A stretch of 64,000 bases of DNA from Mitsuaria sp. 7 (lineage in GTDB: Bacteria > Pseudomonadota > Gammaproteobacteria > Burkholderiales > Burkholderiaceae_C), in assembly GCF_001653795.1 (NCBI RefSeq), contig NZ_CP011514.1, positions 3,862,279-3,926,278 on the forward strand. The letters are read 5' to 3'. A program made the position numbers and the translations under genes. Below are positions 27,406 to 37,719 of this stretch, piece after piece; within the stretch, counting starts at the first letter, position 1; each line of letters starts with the position of its first letter. The notes below the pieces were generated by a model. That model did not search any database, had not been told where the DNA came from, and saw only the letters and a program-made list of their open reading frames with translations.

Positions 27406-27454
27406 TGTCACCCATGTCCTGGCACGCCTGTTACCTATGTCCTCGGTCCATACA
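27406..27454 (-). repeat. Right terminal inverted repeat of the IS481-family element
   Basis: On the minus strand begins TGTATGGACC; 45 of 49 bases match the left end. Confidence 0.93.
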
Positions 27455-27469
27455 GCAAGCGGGAGAGGG
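27455..27469 (+). repeat. Palindromic repeat copy 2, right half, with the right target duplication
   Basis: GCAAGC (27455-27460) duplicates 26194-26199 and continues as GGGAGAGGG, completing the right arm of the interrupted palindrome. Confidence 0.9.
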
Positions 27470-27526
27470 AGCCACCCCGGCGCCCTGCCTACCTCTTCGC
27501 GCCAGCGAGAGGCCGCCCTTCTTACT

Positions 27527-27564
27527 CCCTCTCCCGCTTGCGGGAGAGGGTTGGGGTGAGGGCC
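27527..27564 (-). repeat. Palindromic intergenic repeat, copy 3 (inverted)
   Basis: Same element as 11026-11063 in the opposite orientation: stem CCCTCTCCCGC / GCGGGAGAGGG (27527-27550) then TTGGGGTGAGGGCC. Together with copy 2 it formed an inverted pair between the convergent chemoreceptor and FAD oxidoreductase genes before the insertion; it lies 26 bp beyond the stop of the latter. Confidence 0.88.
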
Positions 27565-27589
27565 AGCGGCGGTGGCAGTACTGAAGCCC

Positions 27590-30500
27590 TTAGACCAGCA
27601 CGCGCTCGATGCCCCCGTTGTTGGCCTTGGCCACGTACTCGGGCATCCAGTTCTCCCCGAGGATCTTGCGGGCCATCTCGACGACGATGTAGTCCGCCTC
27701 GAGCAGGCCGTTCTGCATGTCGTCGCCGTAGCGGCTGAGACCTTGCAGGCAAGACGGGCAGCTGGTGAGGATCTTGAGGTTCTCGTCGGCGCCGACCTTG
27801 CCGGTGTCGCGCAGCTGCGTCTCCGCCTTGCGCAGTTCCTCTTCCTTGCGGAAGCGGACCTGCGTCGACACATCCGGCCGCGTGACGCCCAGCGTGCCGC
27901 TCTCGCCGCAGCAGCGTTCGCTCTTCATGACCTCGGGCCCGACCAGCGCCTTCACCGTCTTCATCGGCTCCTGGAGCTTCATCGGCGAGTGGCAGGGGTC
28001 GTGATAGAGGTAGGCCTGCTTGGTGTCGAGCTTGATCCCCTTCTCGAGCAGGTACTCGTGGATGTCGATGATGCGGCAGCCGGGGAAGATGTCCTCGAAC
28101 TTGTAGCCCTGCAGCTGGTCGTAGCAGGTGCCGCAGCTGACCACCACCGTCTTGATGTCGAGGTAGTTCAGCGTGTTGGCCACGCGATGGAACAGCACCC
28201 GGTTGTCGGTGATGATCTTCTCGGCCTTGTCGAACTGGCCCGACCCGCGCTGCGGGTAGCCGCAGCACAGGTAGCCCGGCGGCAGCACGGTCTGCACGCC
28301 GGCATGCCAGAGCATGGCCTGCGTCGCCAGGCCGACCTGGCTGAACAGCCGCTCCGAACCGCAGCCCGGGAAGTAGAAGACCGCCTCCGCTTCCGCCGAG
28401 GTCTTCTGCGGATTGCGGATGATGGGGACGTAGTCCTTGTCCTCGATGTCGAGCAGCGCGCGCGCCGTCTTCTTCGGCAAGCCACCCGGCAACTTCTTGT
28501 TGATGAAGTGGATGACCTGTTCCTTGATCGGCGCGGTCCCCACCGTCGCCCGCGGCGCCGCGGTCTGCTTGCGCGCGACGCGCTTGAGCAGGCTGTTGGC
28601 GATGCGCTGGGCCTTGAAGCCGACGCCGACCATCGCCGCGCGGGCGATCTTGATCGTCTCCGGATTGGTCGCGTTGAGCATCAGCATCGCCGCCGCGTTG
28701 CCGGGACGGAAGCTCTTCTTGCCCATCTTGCGCAACAGGTTGCGCATGTTCATCGTGACGTCGCCGAAGTCGATCTTCACCGGGCACGGATTCAGGCACT
28801 TGTGGCAGACCGTGCAGTGGTCGGCGACGTCCTCGAACTCTTCCCAGTGCTTGATCGACACGCCGCGGCGCGTCTGCTCTTCGTAGAGGAAGGCCTCCAC
28901 CAGCAGCGAGGTCGCGAGGATCTTGTTGCGCGGGCTGTAGAGCAGGTTGGCGCGCGGCACATGCGTCGCGCACACCGGCTTGCACTTGCCGCAGCGCAGG
29001 CAGTCCTTGATGGACTCGCTGATCGCGCCGATGTCGCTCTGCTGCATGATCAGCGACTCGTGCCCCATCAGCCCGAAGCTGGGCGTGTAGGCGTTGGTCA
29101 GGTCGGCGAAGGTGGTCTGGCCGCCCAGGCCGCCGGTCCCGGGCCGCAGCAGCTTGCCCTTGTTGAAGCGACCTTCCGGATCGATGCGCGCCTTGTAGCC
29201 GGCGAAACCCGCCAGTTCCTCATCGGTGAGGAACTCGAGCTTGGTGATGCCGATGCCGTGCTCGCCCGAGATCACGCCGTCCAGCGAGCGGGCCAGCGTC
29301 ATGATGCGTGCGACGGCCTCGTGCGCGGTCTGCAGCATCTCGTAGTTGTCCGAGTTCACCGGGATGTTGGTGTGCACGTTGCCGTCGCCGGCATGCATGT
29401 GCAGCGCCACCCAGACGCGGCCGCGCAGCACCTCCTTGTGGATGCGCTTGCACTCCGCCAGGATGGGCGCGAAGGCCCCGCCCGCGAACACGTCCTGCAG
29501 CGGCTTCAGGATCTGGCGCTTCCAGCTGGCGCGCAGGGTGTAGTCCTGCAGTTGCTCGAAGTAGGAACGATCGCCCTCACGAGGAAGGTCCAGTTCCTGC
29601 ATCCACGTGCGCCATTGCAGGCCGGTCTCGTCCAGCAGCGCCAGTGCCTGCGCCACGCGATCCTCGAGCAGCTCGGCGCTCGGGATCTCGCCGGCGTCGT
29701 CGCCCTTGCCCAGCGGCAGGTGGCCGTCGGCGAAGAAGGTGCGCAACGCGTCGATCAGCGCCAGCTTGTTGCGCAGCGACAGCTCGATGTTGATGCGCTC
29801 GATGCCCAGCGTGTACTCGCCCATGCGGGGCAGCGGGATCACGACGTCCTCGTTCACCTTGAACGCGTTCGTGTGCTTGGAGATCGCCGCCGTGCGCTTG
29901 CGGTCCAGCCAGAACTTCTTGCGCGCATCGGCGCTGACCGCGACGAAACCTTCGCCCGAACGGCCGTTGGCCAGGCGCACCACCTCGCTGGTGGCGCGCG
30001 CGACTTCATCGGCGTCGTCACCGACGATGTCGCCGATCAGCACCATCTTCGGCAGCCCGCCGCGCTTGCTCTTGGTCGCGTAGCCGACGGCCTTCAGGTA
30101 GCGGTCGTCCAGATGTTCGAGGCCGGCCAGGATCGCTCCATTCGGCTTCTTCATCTCGCCGAACATGAAGTCCTTGATGTCGACGATCGACGGCACGCAG
30201 TCCTTCGGATTGCCGAAGAACTCCAGGCAGACCGTGCGCACGTGCGCCGGCATGCGGTGCACGATCCAGCGCGCGCTGGTGATCAGGCCGTCGCAACCTT
30301 CCTTCTGGATGCCCGGCAGTCCCGCGAGGAACTTGTCCGTCACGTCCTTGCCCAGGCCCTCCTTGCGGAAGGTGCGGCCGGGGATGTCCAACCGTTCGGT
30401 GCGCTCCAGCGTCTTGCCGGTCGCGTCGTAGTAGTGGAGGTCGAAGCTCGCGACCTCGACGTCATGGATCTTGCCGAGGTTGTGATTGACGCGGACGACT

Positions 30501-31513
30501 TCGAGCCACTTCGCGTCCGGCGTCACCATCCGCCAGGAGGCGAGGTTGTCCAGCGCCGTGCCCCAGAGCACCGCCTTCTTGCCGCCGGCGTTCATCGCGA
30601 CGTTGCCGCCGACGCACGAGGCTTCGGCGGAGGTCGGATCGACCGCGAACACGAAGCCGTGCAGCTCGGCCAGGTCCGACACGCGCTGCGTGACGACGCC
30701 GGCTTCGGTCCAGATGGTCGGGACCTCCCGGTCCAGGCCCGGCAGGCGCTGCATCTCGACGCCGCGCATGGCTTCGAGCTTCTCGGTGTTGATCACCGCG
30801 CTGTTCCACACCAGCGGCACCGCGCCGCCGGTGTAGCCGGTGCCGCCGCCGCGCGGGATCACCGTCAGACCCAGTTCGAAGCAGCCCGCGACCAGCGCGG
30901 CCATCTCGGCCTCGGTGTCGGGGGTCAGCACGACGAAGGGGTACTCGACGCGCCAGTCGGTCGCGTCGGTCACGTGCGAGACGCGCGACAGGCCGTCGAA
31001 CTTGACGTTGTCCTTGGCGGTGATCTTCGCGAAGACCTTGACCGCGCGCTTGCGCAGCTCGGCCACCTGCTCGAACTGGTGGGAGAACGCGGCGACCGCC
31101 GCCTCGGCCGCGGTCAGCAGCTCGCCGACCCAGGCGTCGCGCTTGGCGTCGTCCTCCGGATGTCGACGGCGCTGCACTTCGCCCAGGCGATGGCGCAACG
31201 CGCCGATCAGCGCCTCGCGGCGCTTGGGGTTGTCCAGCAGGTCGTCCTGCAGATAGGGGTTGCGCTGCACCACCCAGATGTCGCCGAGGACCTCGTACAG
31301 CATGCGCGCGGATCGGCCGGTCTGGCGCTCGGTGCGCAACTGGTCCAGCAACTCCCACGCGCGGGCGCCGAGCAGGCGAAGGACGATTTCGCGATCGGAG
31401 AAGGACGTGTAGTTGTACGGAATCTCGCGCAGCCGGGCGGCGGGCGCGTGCGGCTGGCTCAGGTCGCCGGCCATCGCGGGGTCGGCGGGCATCAGCAGAT
31501 GCGGTGCATTCAT
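27590..31513 (-). CDS. Large FAD-linked / Fe-S oxidoreductase (D-2-hydroxyacid dehydrogenase-like fusion, DUF3683)
   Basis: 1307-residue membrane-associated dehydrogenase. An N-terminal DUF3683 region ([21 protein letters not shown]) precedes an FAD-binding type 4 domain ([19 protein letters not shown] type segment), an FAD-oxidase C-terminal domain, two 4Fe-4S motifs ([23 protein letters not shown]) and two cysteine-rich CCG modules ([17 protein letters not shown]). This fuses in one chain the GlcD- and GlcF-like parts that are separate in glycolate oxidase. D-lactate or another D-2-hydroxyacid is the likely substrate, not proven. The ATG at 31513 is chosen because the protein resembles homologues from there. 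Confidence 0.88.
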   Translation of the reverse strand: MNAPHLLMPADPAMAGDLSQPHAPAARLREIPYNYTSFSDREIVLRLLGARAWELLDQLRTERQTGRSARMLYEVLGDIWVVQRNPYLQDDLLDNPKRREALIGALRHRLGEVQRRRHPEDDAKRDAWVGELLTAAEAAVAAFSHQFEQVAELRKRAVKVFAKITAKDNVKFDGLSRVSHVTDATDWRVEYPFVVLTPDTEAEMAALVAGCFELGLTVIPRGGGTGYTGGAVPLVWNSAVINTEKLEAMRGVEMQRLPGLDREVPTIWTEAGVVTQRVSDLAELHGFVFAVDPTSAEASCVGGNVAMNAGGKKAVLWGTALDNLASWRMVTPDAKWLEVVRVNHNLGKIHDVEVASFDLHYYDATGKTLERTERLDIPGRTFRKEGLGKDVTDKFLAGLPGIQKEGCDGLITSARWIVHRMPAHVRTVCLEFFGNPKDCVPSIVDIKDFMFGEMKKPNGAILAGLEHLDDRYLKAVGYATKSKRGGLPKMVLIGDIVGDDADEVARATSEVVRLANGRSGEGFVAVSADARKKFWLDRKRTAAISKHTNAFKVNEDVVIPLPRMGEYTLGIERINIELSLRNKLALIDALRTFFADGHLPLGKGDDAGEIPSAELLEDRVAQALALLDETGLQWRTWMQELDLPREGDRSYFEQLQDYTLRASWKRQILKPLQDVFAGGAFAPILAECKRIHKEVLRGRVWVALHMHAGDGNVHTNIPVNSDNYEMLQTAHEAVARIMTLARSLDGVISGEHGIGITKLEFLTDEELAGFAGYKARIDPEGRFNKGKLLRPGTGGLGGQTTFADLTNAYTPSFGLMGHESLIMQQSDIGAISESIKDCLRCGKCKPVCATHVPRANLLYSPRNKILATSLLVEAFLYEEQTRRGVSIKHWEEFEDVADHCTVCHKCLNPCPVKIDFGDVTMNMRNLLRKMGKKSFRPGNAAAMLMLNATNPETIKIARAAMVGVGFKAQRIANSLLKRVARKQTAAPRATVGTAPIKEQVIHFINKKLPGGLPKKTARALLDIEDKDYVPIIRNPQKTSAEAEAVFYFPGCGSERLFSQVGLATQAMLWHAGVQTVLPPGYLCCGYPQRGSGQFDKAEKIITDNRVLFHRVANTLNYLDIKTVVVSCGTCYDQLQGYKFEDIFPGCRIIDIHEYLLEKGIKLDTKQAYLYHDPCHSPMKLQEPMKTVKALVGPEVMKSERCCGESGTLGVTRPDVSTQVRFRKEEELRKAETQLRDTGKVGADENLKILTSCPSCLQGLSRYGDDMQNGLLEADYIVVEMARKILGENWMPEYVAKANNGGIERVLV

Positions 31514-31882
31514 GGCGGCCAGGTGCTCGCGCACCGGGGTTGCGGCAGGCCGGCGTCCAGGGGAGCGGACACCGATGCCAGGCTGGAAAGACAAGCGGAG
31601 AGAGCATGCGCCCCGAGACCTGGCAGCGCCCCGGACTTGTGGTCCCCGCGCGCTTGGACAAGGGCACGGAAGCGGCGTTCGCGAATGGCCGCGATCGGCA
31701 GCCGGCCCGGTCTGGGCAATGGTGGGAATCCTAACCCACCACCAGAGGGCAATCCCGGGCGAGGGACTCTAAGTTCGCCAGTGTCACAATCGCCGAATAA
31801 GCTCGCCGGCCCTCGGCGGACCGTCCACCCGACGACGTCCGCCGCGGACCGCAGAACCACCCTCCCCGAGCATCGGAGACCC
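31514..31882. other. 369-bp divergent intergenic region upstream of ugpB
   Basis: Gap between the FAD oxidoreductase (minus) and ugpB (plus). It contains a small inverted repeat with arms TGGTGGG / CCCACCA (31720-31741) and one Pho-box-like half site (GTGTCACAAT, near 31781), but no full Pho box. No ORF is supported. Confidence 0.5.
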
Positions 31883-33208
31883 ATGAAGCACCTCCCGACT
31901 TCCCTGTTGGCCACATCGGCCGTCGCGCTCGCCGCACTCCTCTCGCCCGCCGCTGCGTCGGCGCAGACCGAGATCCAGTGGTGGCACTCGATGGGCGGCG
32001 CCCTCGGCGACTGGGTCAACGACCTGGCCAAGGACTTCAACGCCAGCCAGAAGGACTACAAGATCGTCCCGACCTACAAGGGCAGCTACGACGAGTCCAT
32101 GGCCGGCGCCATCGCCGCCTTCCGCGCCGGCAACGCGCCGCACATCCTGCAGGTCTTCGAGGTCGGCACCGCCACCATGATGGCCAGCAAGGGCGCGATC
32201 GTGCCGGTGGGCCAGGTCATGCAGCAGGCCGGCGTCAAGTTCGACAACGCCGCCTACGTGCCTGCCGTCGCCGGCTACTACACCGCGCCGAACGGCCAGA
32301 TGCTGAGCTTCCCGTTCAACAGCTCGACCACCGTCTTCCACTACAACAAGGACGCGTTCAAGGCCGCCGGCCTCGATCCCGAGAAGCCGCCCACGTCCTG
32401 GCCGGAAGTCGCCGCCGCCGCGGCCAAGCTGAAGGCCTCCGGCTCCAAGTGCCCGTTCACCACGAGCTGGGTCAGCTGGACGCAGCTGGAGAGCTTCTCC
32501 GCCTGGCACAACGTCGAGTACGCGACCAAGAACAACGGCTTCGGCGGCCTCGACACGCGCCTGGCGTTCAACACGCCGCTGCACGTGCGCCACATCGAGA
32601 ACCTGGCCAACATGGCCAGGCAGGGCCTGTTCGTCTACAAGGGCCGCGGCAACAGCGCCGACTCCAGCTACTTCTCCGGCGAGTGCGCCATGATGACCGG
32701 CTCCTCCGGCCTCTACGCCAACGTCAAGAAGAGCGCCAAGTTCAACTTCGGCATCTCGACCCTGCCCTACTACCCCGACGTGCCCGGCGCGCCGCAGAAC
32801 ACCGTCATCGGCGGCGCCAGCCTGTGGGTGATGTCCGGCAAGAAGCCCGCGGAGTACAAGGGCGTGGCCGAGTTCTTCCAGTACCTGGCGCAAGCCCAGG
32901 TCGCTTCCGAGAGCCACAAGCGCACCGGCTACCTGCCGGTGACGAAGGCGGCCTACGAGCTGACCGAGAAGAGCGGCTTCTACAAGCAGAATCCCGGCAC
33001 CGACGTCGCCGTGCAGCAGATGATCCGCAAGACGACGGAGAAGTCGCGCGGCGTGCGCCTGGGCAACTTCGCGCAGATCCGCACCGTCATCGACGAGGAA
33101 CTGGAACAAGTCTGGGCCGGCAAGAAGCAGCCCAAGGAAGGCCTGGACGCCGCGGTGAAGCGCGGCAACGAGCTGCTGGAACGCTTCCAGAAAGCCAACA
33201 AGTCCTGA
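31883..33208 (+). CDS. ugpB: sn-Glycerol-3-phosphate ABC transporter, periplasmic binding protein
   Basis: Periplasmic binding protein of 441 residues for glycerol-3-phosphate and glycerophosphodiesters. A signal peptide covers about 1-28 (ending ASAQ). Mature segments [19 protein letters not shown] and [19 protein letters not shown] are typical of UgpB, as is [20 protein letters not shown]. The ATG at 31883 follows CGGAG closely. It heads the ugpB-A-E-C-Q operon. A hairpin in the gap to ugpA may keep the binding protein in excess over the membrane subunits. Confidence 0.95.
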   Translation: MKHLPTSLLATSAVALAALLSPAAASAQTEIQWWHSMGGALGDWVNDLAKDFNASQKDYKIVPTYKGSYDESMAGAIAAFRAGNAPHILQVFEVGTATMMASKGAIVPVGQVMQQAGVKFDNAAYVPAVAGYYTAPNGQMLSFPFNSSTTVFHYNKDAFKAAGLDPEKPPTSWPEVAAAAAKLKASGSKCPFTTSWVSWTQLESFSAWHNVEYATKNNGFGGLDTRLAFNTPLHVRHIENLANMARQGLFVYKGRGNSADSSYFSGECAMMTGSSGLYANVKKSAKFNFGISTLPYYPDVPGAPQNTVIGGASLWVMSGKKPAEYKGVAEFFQYLAQAQVASESHKRTGYLPVTKAAYELTEKSGFYKQNPGTDVAVQQMIRKTTEKSRGVRLGNFAQIRTVIDEELEQVWAGKKQPKEGLDAAVKRGNELLERFQKANKS

Positions 33209-33230
33209 CCCCCGGCTGAGCGCTGACACA

Positions 33231-33253
33231 CCGGAGCGGCCGCGCCGCTCCGG
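33231..33253 (+). terminator. Intercistronic hairpin between ugpB and ugpA
   Basis: Perfect ten-bp stem CCGGAGCGGC / GCCGCTCCGG with a three-base loop and no T-tract, 23 bp after the ugpB stop. Hairpins here in binding-protein operons commonly protect the upstream message or partly block read-through. Confidence 0.6.
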
Positions 33254-33311
33254 GTCCGCCTTCCCCGGTCTTTCCCGGTCCTCCCCTTCCCTCTTTCGGC
33301 GCCGCTCCCGG

Positions 33312-34199
33312 ATGTCCCAACAGAAACGCGTGGTGTTCCGATCGCGCTGGCTGCCCTGGCTGCTGCTGGCGCCGCAGGCGCTGGTGATCGGCGTGTTCTT
33401 CTTCTGGCCCGCGGCGCAGGCACTGCTGCAGAGCCTGCAGCAGCAGGACGCCTTCGGCCTGTCGACCGAGTGGGTCGGCCTGGCCAACTTCCAGACCCTG
33501 TTCAACGACGACAGCTACCTCGCCTCGTTCAAGACGACGGCGGTGTTCTCGCTGCTCGTGGCCGTGCTCGGGCTGGCGCTGTCGTTGCTGCTGGCCACGA
33601 TGGCCAACCGCGTGGTGCGCGGCGCGCCGGTCTACAAGACGCTGCTGATCTGGCCCTACGCGGTCGCGCCGGCGATCGCGGGCGTGCTGTGGCTGTTCAT
33701 GTTCGCGCCGTCCATCGGCGTCGTCTCCTACGGTCTGCAGCGCCTGGGCGTGGACTGGAATCACCTGCTCAACGCCGACCACGCGATGACGCTGGTCGTC
33801 ATGGCCGCCGTGTGGAAGCAGGTCTCCTACAACTTCCTGTTCTTCCTGGCCGGGCTGCAGTCCATCCCCAAGTCGCTGCTGGAGGCCGCCGCCATCGACG
33901 GCGCCGGCCCGTGGCGCCGCTTCTGGACGATCACCTTCCCGCTGCTGTCGCCGACCTCGTTCTTCCTGCTGGTGATCAACGTGGTCTACGCGTTCTTCGA
34001 CACCTTCGGCATCATCGACGCGGCCACCCACGGCGGCCCCGGCAAGGACACGGCGATCCTGGTCTACAAGGTCTACTACGACGGCTTCAAGGCGCTGGAC
34101 CTGGGCGGCTCGGCCGCGCAGAGCGTCGTGCTGATGGCCATCGTCATCACGCTGACCGTCCTGCAGTTCCGCTTCGTCGAAAAGAAAGTGCAGTACTGA
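33312..34199 (+). CDS. ugpA: sn-Glycerol-3-phosphate ABC transporter permease
   Basis: Inner-membrane permease of 295 residues with six predicted helices. It carries the EAA loop that contacts the ATPase ([24 protein letters not shown]). The sequence starts [20 protein letters not shown], close to UgpA proteins. Its stop lies directly before the ugpE start (34200) with no gap. Confidence 0.95.
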   Translation: MSQQKRVVFRSRWLPWLLLAPQALVIGVFFFWPAAQALLQSLQQQDAFGLSTEWVGLANFQTLFNDDSYLASFKTTAVFSLLVAVLGLALSLLLATMANRVVRGAPVYKTLLIWPYAVAPAIAGVLWLFMFAPSIGVVSYGLQRLGVDWNHLLNADHAMTLVVMAAVWKQVSYNFLFFLAGLQSIPKSLLEAAAIDGAGPWRRFWTITFPLLSPTSFFLLVINVVYAFFDTFGIIDAATHGGPGKDTAILVYKVYYDGFKALDLGGSAAQSVVLMAIVITLTVLQFRFVEKKVQY

Positions 34200-35048
34200 A
34201 TGGTCGAGCGCCGCCCCGCCCTGACGATGCTGTCGCACCTGATCCTGGTGCTCGGCGTGCTGATCGTCGCCTTCCCGCTGTACATCGCGTTCGTCGCCTC
34301 GACGCACACCGCGACCGAGATCGTCCAGGCCCCCATGCCGATGCTCCCGGGCTCGCACTTCCTGGACAACTACGCCGCCGCGCTGTTCGGCAACAGCGGC
34401 GGCGGCTCCAAGGCCCCGGTCGGCCAGATGATGTGGGTCAGCTTCGTCTCCGCGATGGTCATCGCGGTGGGCAAGATCGCGATTTCGCTGCTGTCGGCCT
34501 TCGCGATCGTCTACTTCCGCTTCCCGGCCCGGAACTTCTTCTTCTGGGCCATCTTCGTCACGCTGATGCTGCCGGTGGAAGTGCGCATCGGGCCGACCTA
34601 CCAGGTCGTCTCCGACCTGAAGATGCTCAACTCCTACGCCGGGCTCACGGTGCCGCTGATCGCCTCGGCGACCGCGACCTTCCTGTTCCGGCAGTTCTTC
34701 CTGACGATTCCCGACGAGCTCGTCGAAGCCTCGCGCATCGACGGCGCCGGCCCGCTGCGCTTCTTCCGCGACGTGCTGCTGCCCTTGTCGAAGACCAGCA
34801 TCGCGGCGCTCTTCGTCATCCAGTTCATCTACGGCTGGAACCAGTACCTGTGGCCGCTGCTGGTCACGACCGACGAGCAGATGTACCCCGTCGTCATCGG
34901 CATCAAGCGCATGATCAGCGGCGGCGACGCGGCCAACGACTGGAACATCATCATGGCCACGGCGATGCTGGCCATGATCCCGCCGGCGCTGGTCGTCGTG
35001 CTGATGCAGCGCTGGTTCGTCAAGGGCCTGGTGGACGCCGAGAAGTAG
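34200..35048 (+). CDS. ugpE: sn-Glycerol-3-phosphate ABC transporter permease
   Basis: Second permease of the Ugp importer, 282 residues, six helices, with the EAA loop [22 protein letters not shown]. The segment [20 protein letters not shown] is typical of UgpE. It starts at the base after the ugpA stop and is followed by ugpC after 31 bp, so it is tightly co-transcribed. Confidence 0.95.
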   Translation: MVERRPALTMLSHLILVLGVLIVAFPLYIAFVASTHTATEIVQAPMPMLPGSHFLDNYAAALFGNSGGGSKAPVGQMMWVSFVSAMVIAVGKIAISLLSAFAIVYFRFPARNFFFWAIFVTLMLPVEVRIGPTYQVVSDLKMLNSYAGLTVPLIASATATFLFRQFFLTIPDELVEASRIDGAGPLRFFRDVLLPLSKTSIAALFVIQFIYGWNQYLWPLLVTTDEQMYPVVIGIKRMISGGDAANDWNIIMATAMLAMIPPALVVVLMQRWFVKGLVDAEK

Positions 35049-35079
35049 GCGCTGAAAAGTAAAACGAGAGAAGACTCCG

Positions 35080-36165
<1,086 letters not shown>

Positions 36166-36223
36166 GCGCGGCGCGGCGCGACGCGACGCTCGCCTTCGAG
36201 GATCCACGATCAGGGAGAACGAC

Positions 36224-37003
36224 ATGACGATCCGGACACCCATCCTTGATGACGAGACCAACTGGCCCTGGTCGCTGCCCTTCTGGGTCGCGCATCGCGG
36301 CGCCGGCAAGCTGGCGCCGGAGAACACGCTGGCAGCGTTCCGTGAAGGTGCGCGCCACGGCTACCGCGCCTTCGAATGCGACGTGAAGCTGAGCGCCGAC
36401 GGCGTTCCCTTCCTGCTTCATGACGCGACGCTGGACCGCACGACGACTGCGCGCGGCCGCGCCGCGGACCGGACCTGGAGCGAGCTCTCCCGCCTGGACG
36501 CGGGCCGCTGGCACAGCCGCGCCTACGCGGGCGAACCGCCGCCCAGCCTGGAGGCCATCGCCGCCTTCGTGCGCCGCAACCAGCATGCGCTGAACATCGA
36601 GATCAAACCCACGCCGGGCGATGAGTTCCGCACCGGCGAGGTCGTCGGCGGCGAGGTGCTTCGCCTGTGGGAAGGCTCCGCGCCGGATACGGTGCTGTTC
36701 AGCAGCTTCCAGCCGGAGGCGCTGCGCGGCGCGCGTGAATCCGCGCCGCAGGTGCCGCGCGGGCTGCTGCTCGACAAGCTCGAGGGCGACGGCTGGCTGC
36801 GGCTGGCGCAATCGCTGGGCTGCCGTGCCGTCATCACGCATTACGCGCTGATGGATCAGGCACTGGTCACGCGCCTGCACGAGGCCGAGATGAAGGCCCT
36901 GGTCTACACGGTGAACGATGCCGCCGCTGCGCAGTGGCTGATCGCCAACGGCGTGGACGGGATCATCACCGACGCCGTCGACCGCTTCAGCCCGACGGCC
37001 TGA
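36224..37003 (+). CDS. ugpQ: Glycerophosphodiester phosphodiesterase
   Basis: Cytoplasmic enzyme of 259 residues that cleaves glycerophosphodiesters to glycerol-3-phosphate and an alcohol. The GDPD signature is intact: WVAHRGAGKLAPENTLAAF (catalytic His and metal-ligand Glu), FECDVKLSADGVPFLLHD, and INIEIKP-type LNIEIKPTPG. It is last in the ugp operon, so imported diesters can be cleaved at once. A 17-bp tandem repeat starts about 30 bp after its stop. Confidence 0.94.
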   Translation: MTIRTPILDDETNWPWSLPFWVAHRGAGKLAPENTLAAFREGARHGYRAFECDVKLSADGVPFLLHDATLDRTTTARGRAADRTWSELSRLDAGRWHSRAYAGEPPPSLEAIAAFVRRNQHALNIEIKPTPGDEFRTGEVVGGEVLRLWEGSAPDTVLFSSFQPEALRGARESAPQVPRGLLLDKLEGDGWLRLAQSLGCRAVITHYALMDQALVTRLHEAEMKALVYTVNDAAAAQWLIANGVDGIITDAVDRFSPTA

Positions 37004-37034
37004 ACCGCCGGAACTCGATCAACGCACGAGCCCC

Positions 37035-37101
37035 ATCAACGCGTGGGATCGATCAACGCGTGGGATCGATCAACGCGTGGGATCGATCAACGCGTGGGAT
37101 C
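37035..37101. repeat. 17-bp tandem repeat, four copies
   Basis: Four near-identical copies of GATCAACGCGTGGGATC (the first lacks its G), with a degenerate fifth copy just upstream (about 37016-37034). The right end overlaps the last codons of the acetyltransferase gene, whose stop lies inside the array. Each unit contains or completes GATC sites. It fills the gap between convergent ugpQ and the acetyltransferase. Confidence 0.95.
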
Positions 37102-37719
37102 GATCAACTCGTTGATCGAGATCATCCCGTAGATGCAGGTGTCGCTGAGCTGGCCACTGACGTTCAGCGCGTCATCGCGCAACAGCCCTTCCAGCGAGAA
37201 GCCGCAGCGCTCGGCCACGGCGCGGCTGGCCGCGTTGCGCGAATCGGTGCGGATCTCCAGACGCCGCGCGCGCAACGCGCCGAAGGCCAACTGCGCCAGC
37301 GCGATCACGGCCTCCGACACCAGCCCGCGCCCCGTGTGCGTCGGGCTGATCCAGTAGCCGAGCTCGTAGCGGCGCACCTTCCACTCCAGCGTGTGCAGCC
37401 CCGCGCCGCCGATCAGCCGGCCGACTTGCCCGTCCGGCCCGCGTTCATGCAGGTAGTACGCGAGGTGCTGCCGCTGCAGGAACTGCGCCTGCATGCGGCG
37501 CGCGATCGCCTCGGACTGCTCGACGCTGGGCGTCTCGTGCGCCCAGGGCATCCAGGGCTTGAGGTACTCCTGGGCGTCCAGGACCGCCCGGTTGAGGACG
37601 GGCCCGAGGCCCGCGCGTGGCGCCAGAAGCACGAGACGCGAGGTCTCCAGGCGTTCGGGGACCTCGATGAGGATGGGATCTTCGGCGGGCATGACTCGCA
37701 TGGTGGACGGCGGTTCCAT
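37087..37719 (-). CDS. GNAT family N-acetyltransferase (RimJ/RimL type)
   Basis: 210-residue acetyltransferase. The fold runs from ETSRLVLLAPRAG through GGAGLHTLEWKVRRYELGYWI (strands 3-4) to the acetyl-CoA loop SPTHTGRGLVSEAVIALAQ and the ENxxS-like segment RNAASRAVAERCGF, matching RimJ/RimL proteins. The acceptor (ribosomal protein, amino acid or small molecule) is not known. The start overlaps the stop of the upstream MFS gene (TGATG). The last residues (IDPTR) come from the tandem repeat. Confidence 0.88.
   Translation of the reverse strand: MEPPSTMRVMPAEDPILIEVPERLETSRLVLLAPRAGLGPVLNRAVLDAQEYLKPWMPWAHETPSVEQSEAIARRMQAQFLQRQHLAYYLHERGPDGQVGRLIGGAGLHTLEWKVRRYELGYWISPTHTGRGLVSEAVIALAQLAFGALRARRLEIRTDSRNAASRAVAERCGFSLEGLLRDDALNVSGQLSDTCIYGMISINELIDPTR

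Larger units (their letters stand above)
26200..27454 (-). mobile_element. Complete IS481-family insertion sequence, 1255 bp
   Basis: Bounded by 49-bp terminal inverted repeats (26200-26248 and 27406-27454) with four mismatches, both beginning TGTATGGACCGAGGACAT, and flanked by the 6-bp duplication GCAAGC. It carries one intact 370-residue DDE transposase on the minus strand. Each end contains two direct copies of a 16-bp motif, AGGACATGGGTRACAG (left end 26211-26226 and 26234-26249), likely transposase-binding subsites. Intact ends, duplication and gene point to a recent insertion. Confidence 0.95.

Noticed and set aside
31770..31800. Pho box upstream of ugpB
   Set aside because: Only one half-site-like GTGTCACAAT is seen; the second half at an 11-bp spacing does not match, so Pho control is not supported by sequence here.
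27572..31882. Very long plus-strand frame continuous with ugpB
   Set aside because: It is the antisense of the FAD oxidoreductase gene, lacks recognisable domains, and is rich in Arg, Gln, His and Val as expected of GC-rich shadow frames. UgpB has its own signal peptide start at 31883.
37035..37101. CRISPR array
   Set aside because: The 17-bp units are directly adjacent with no spacers, and no cas genes are near.
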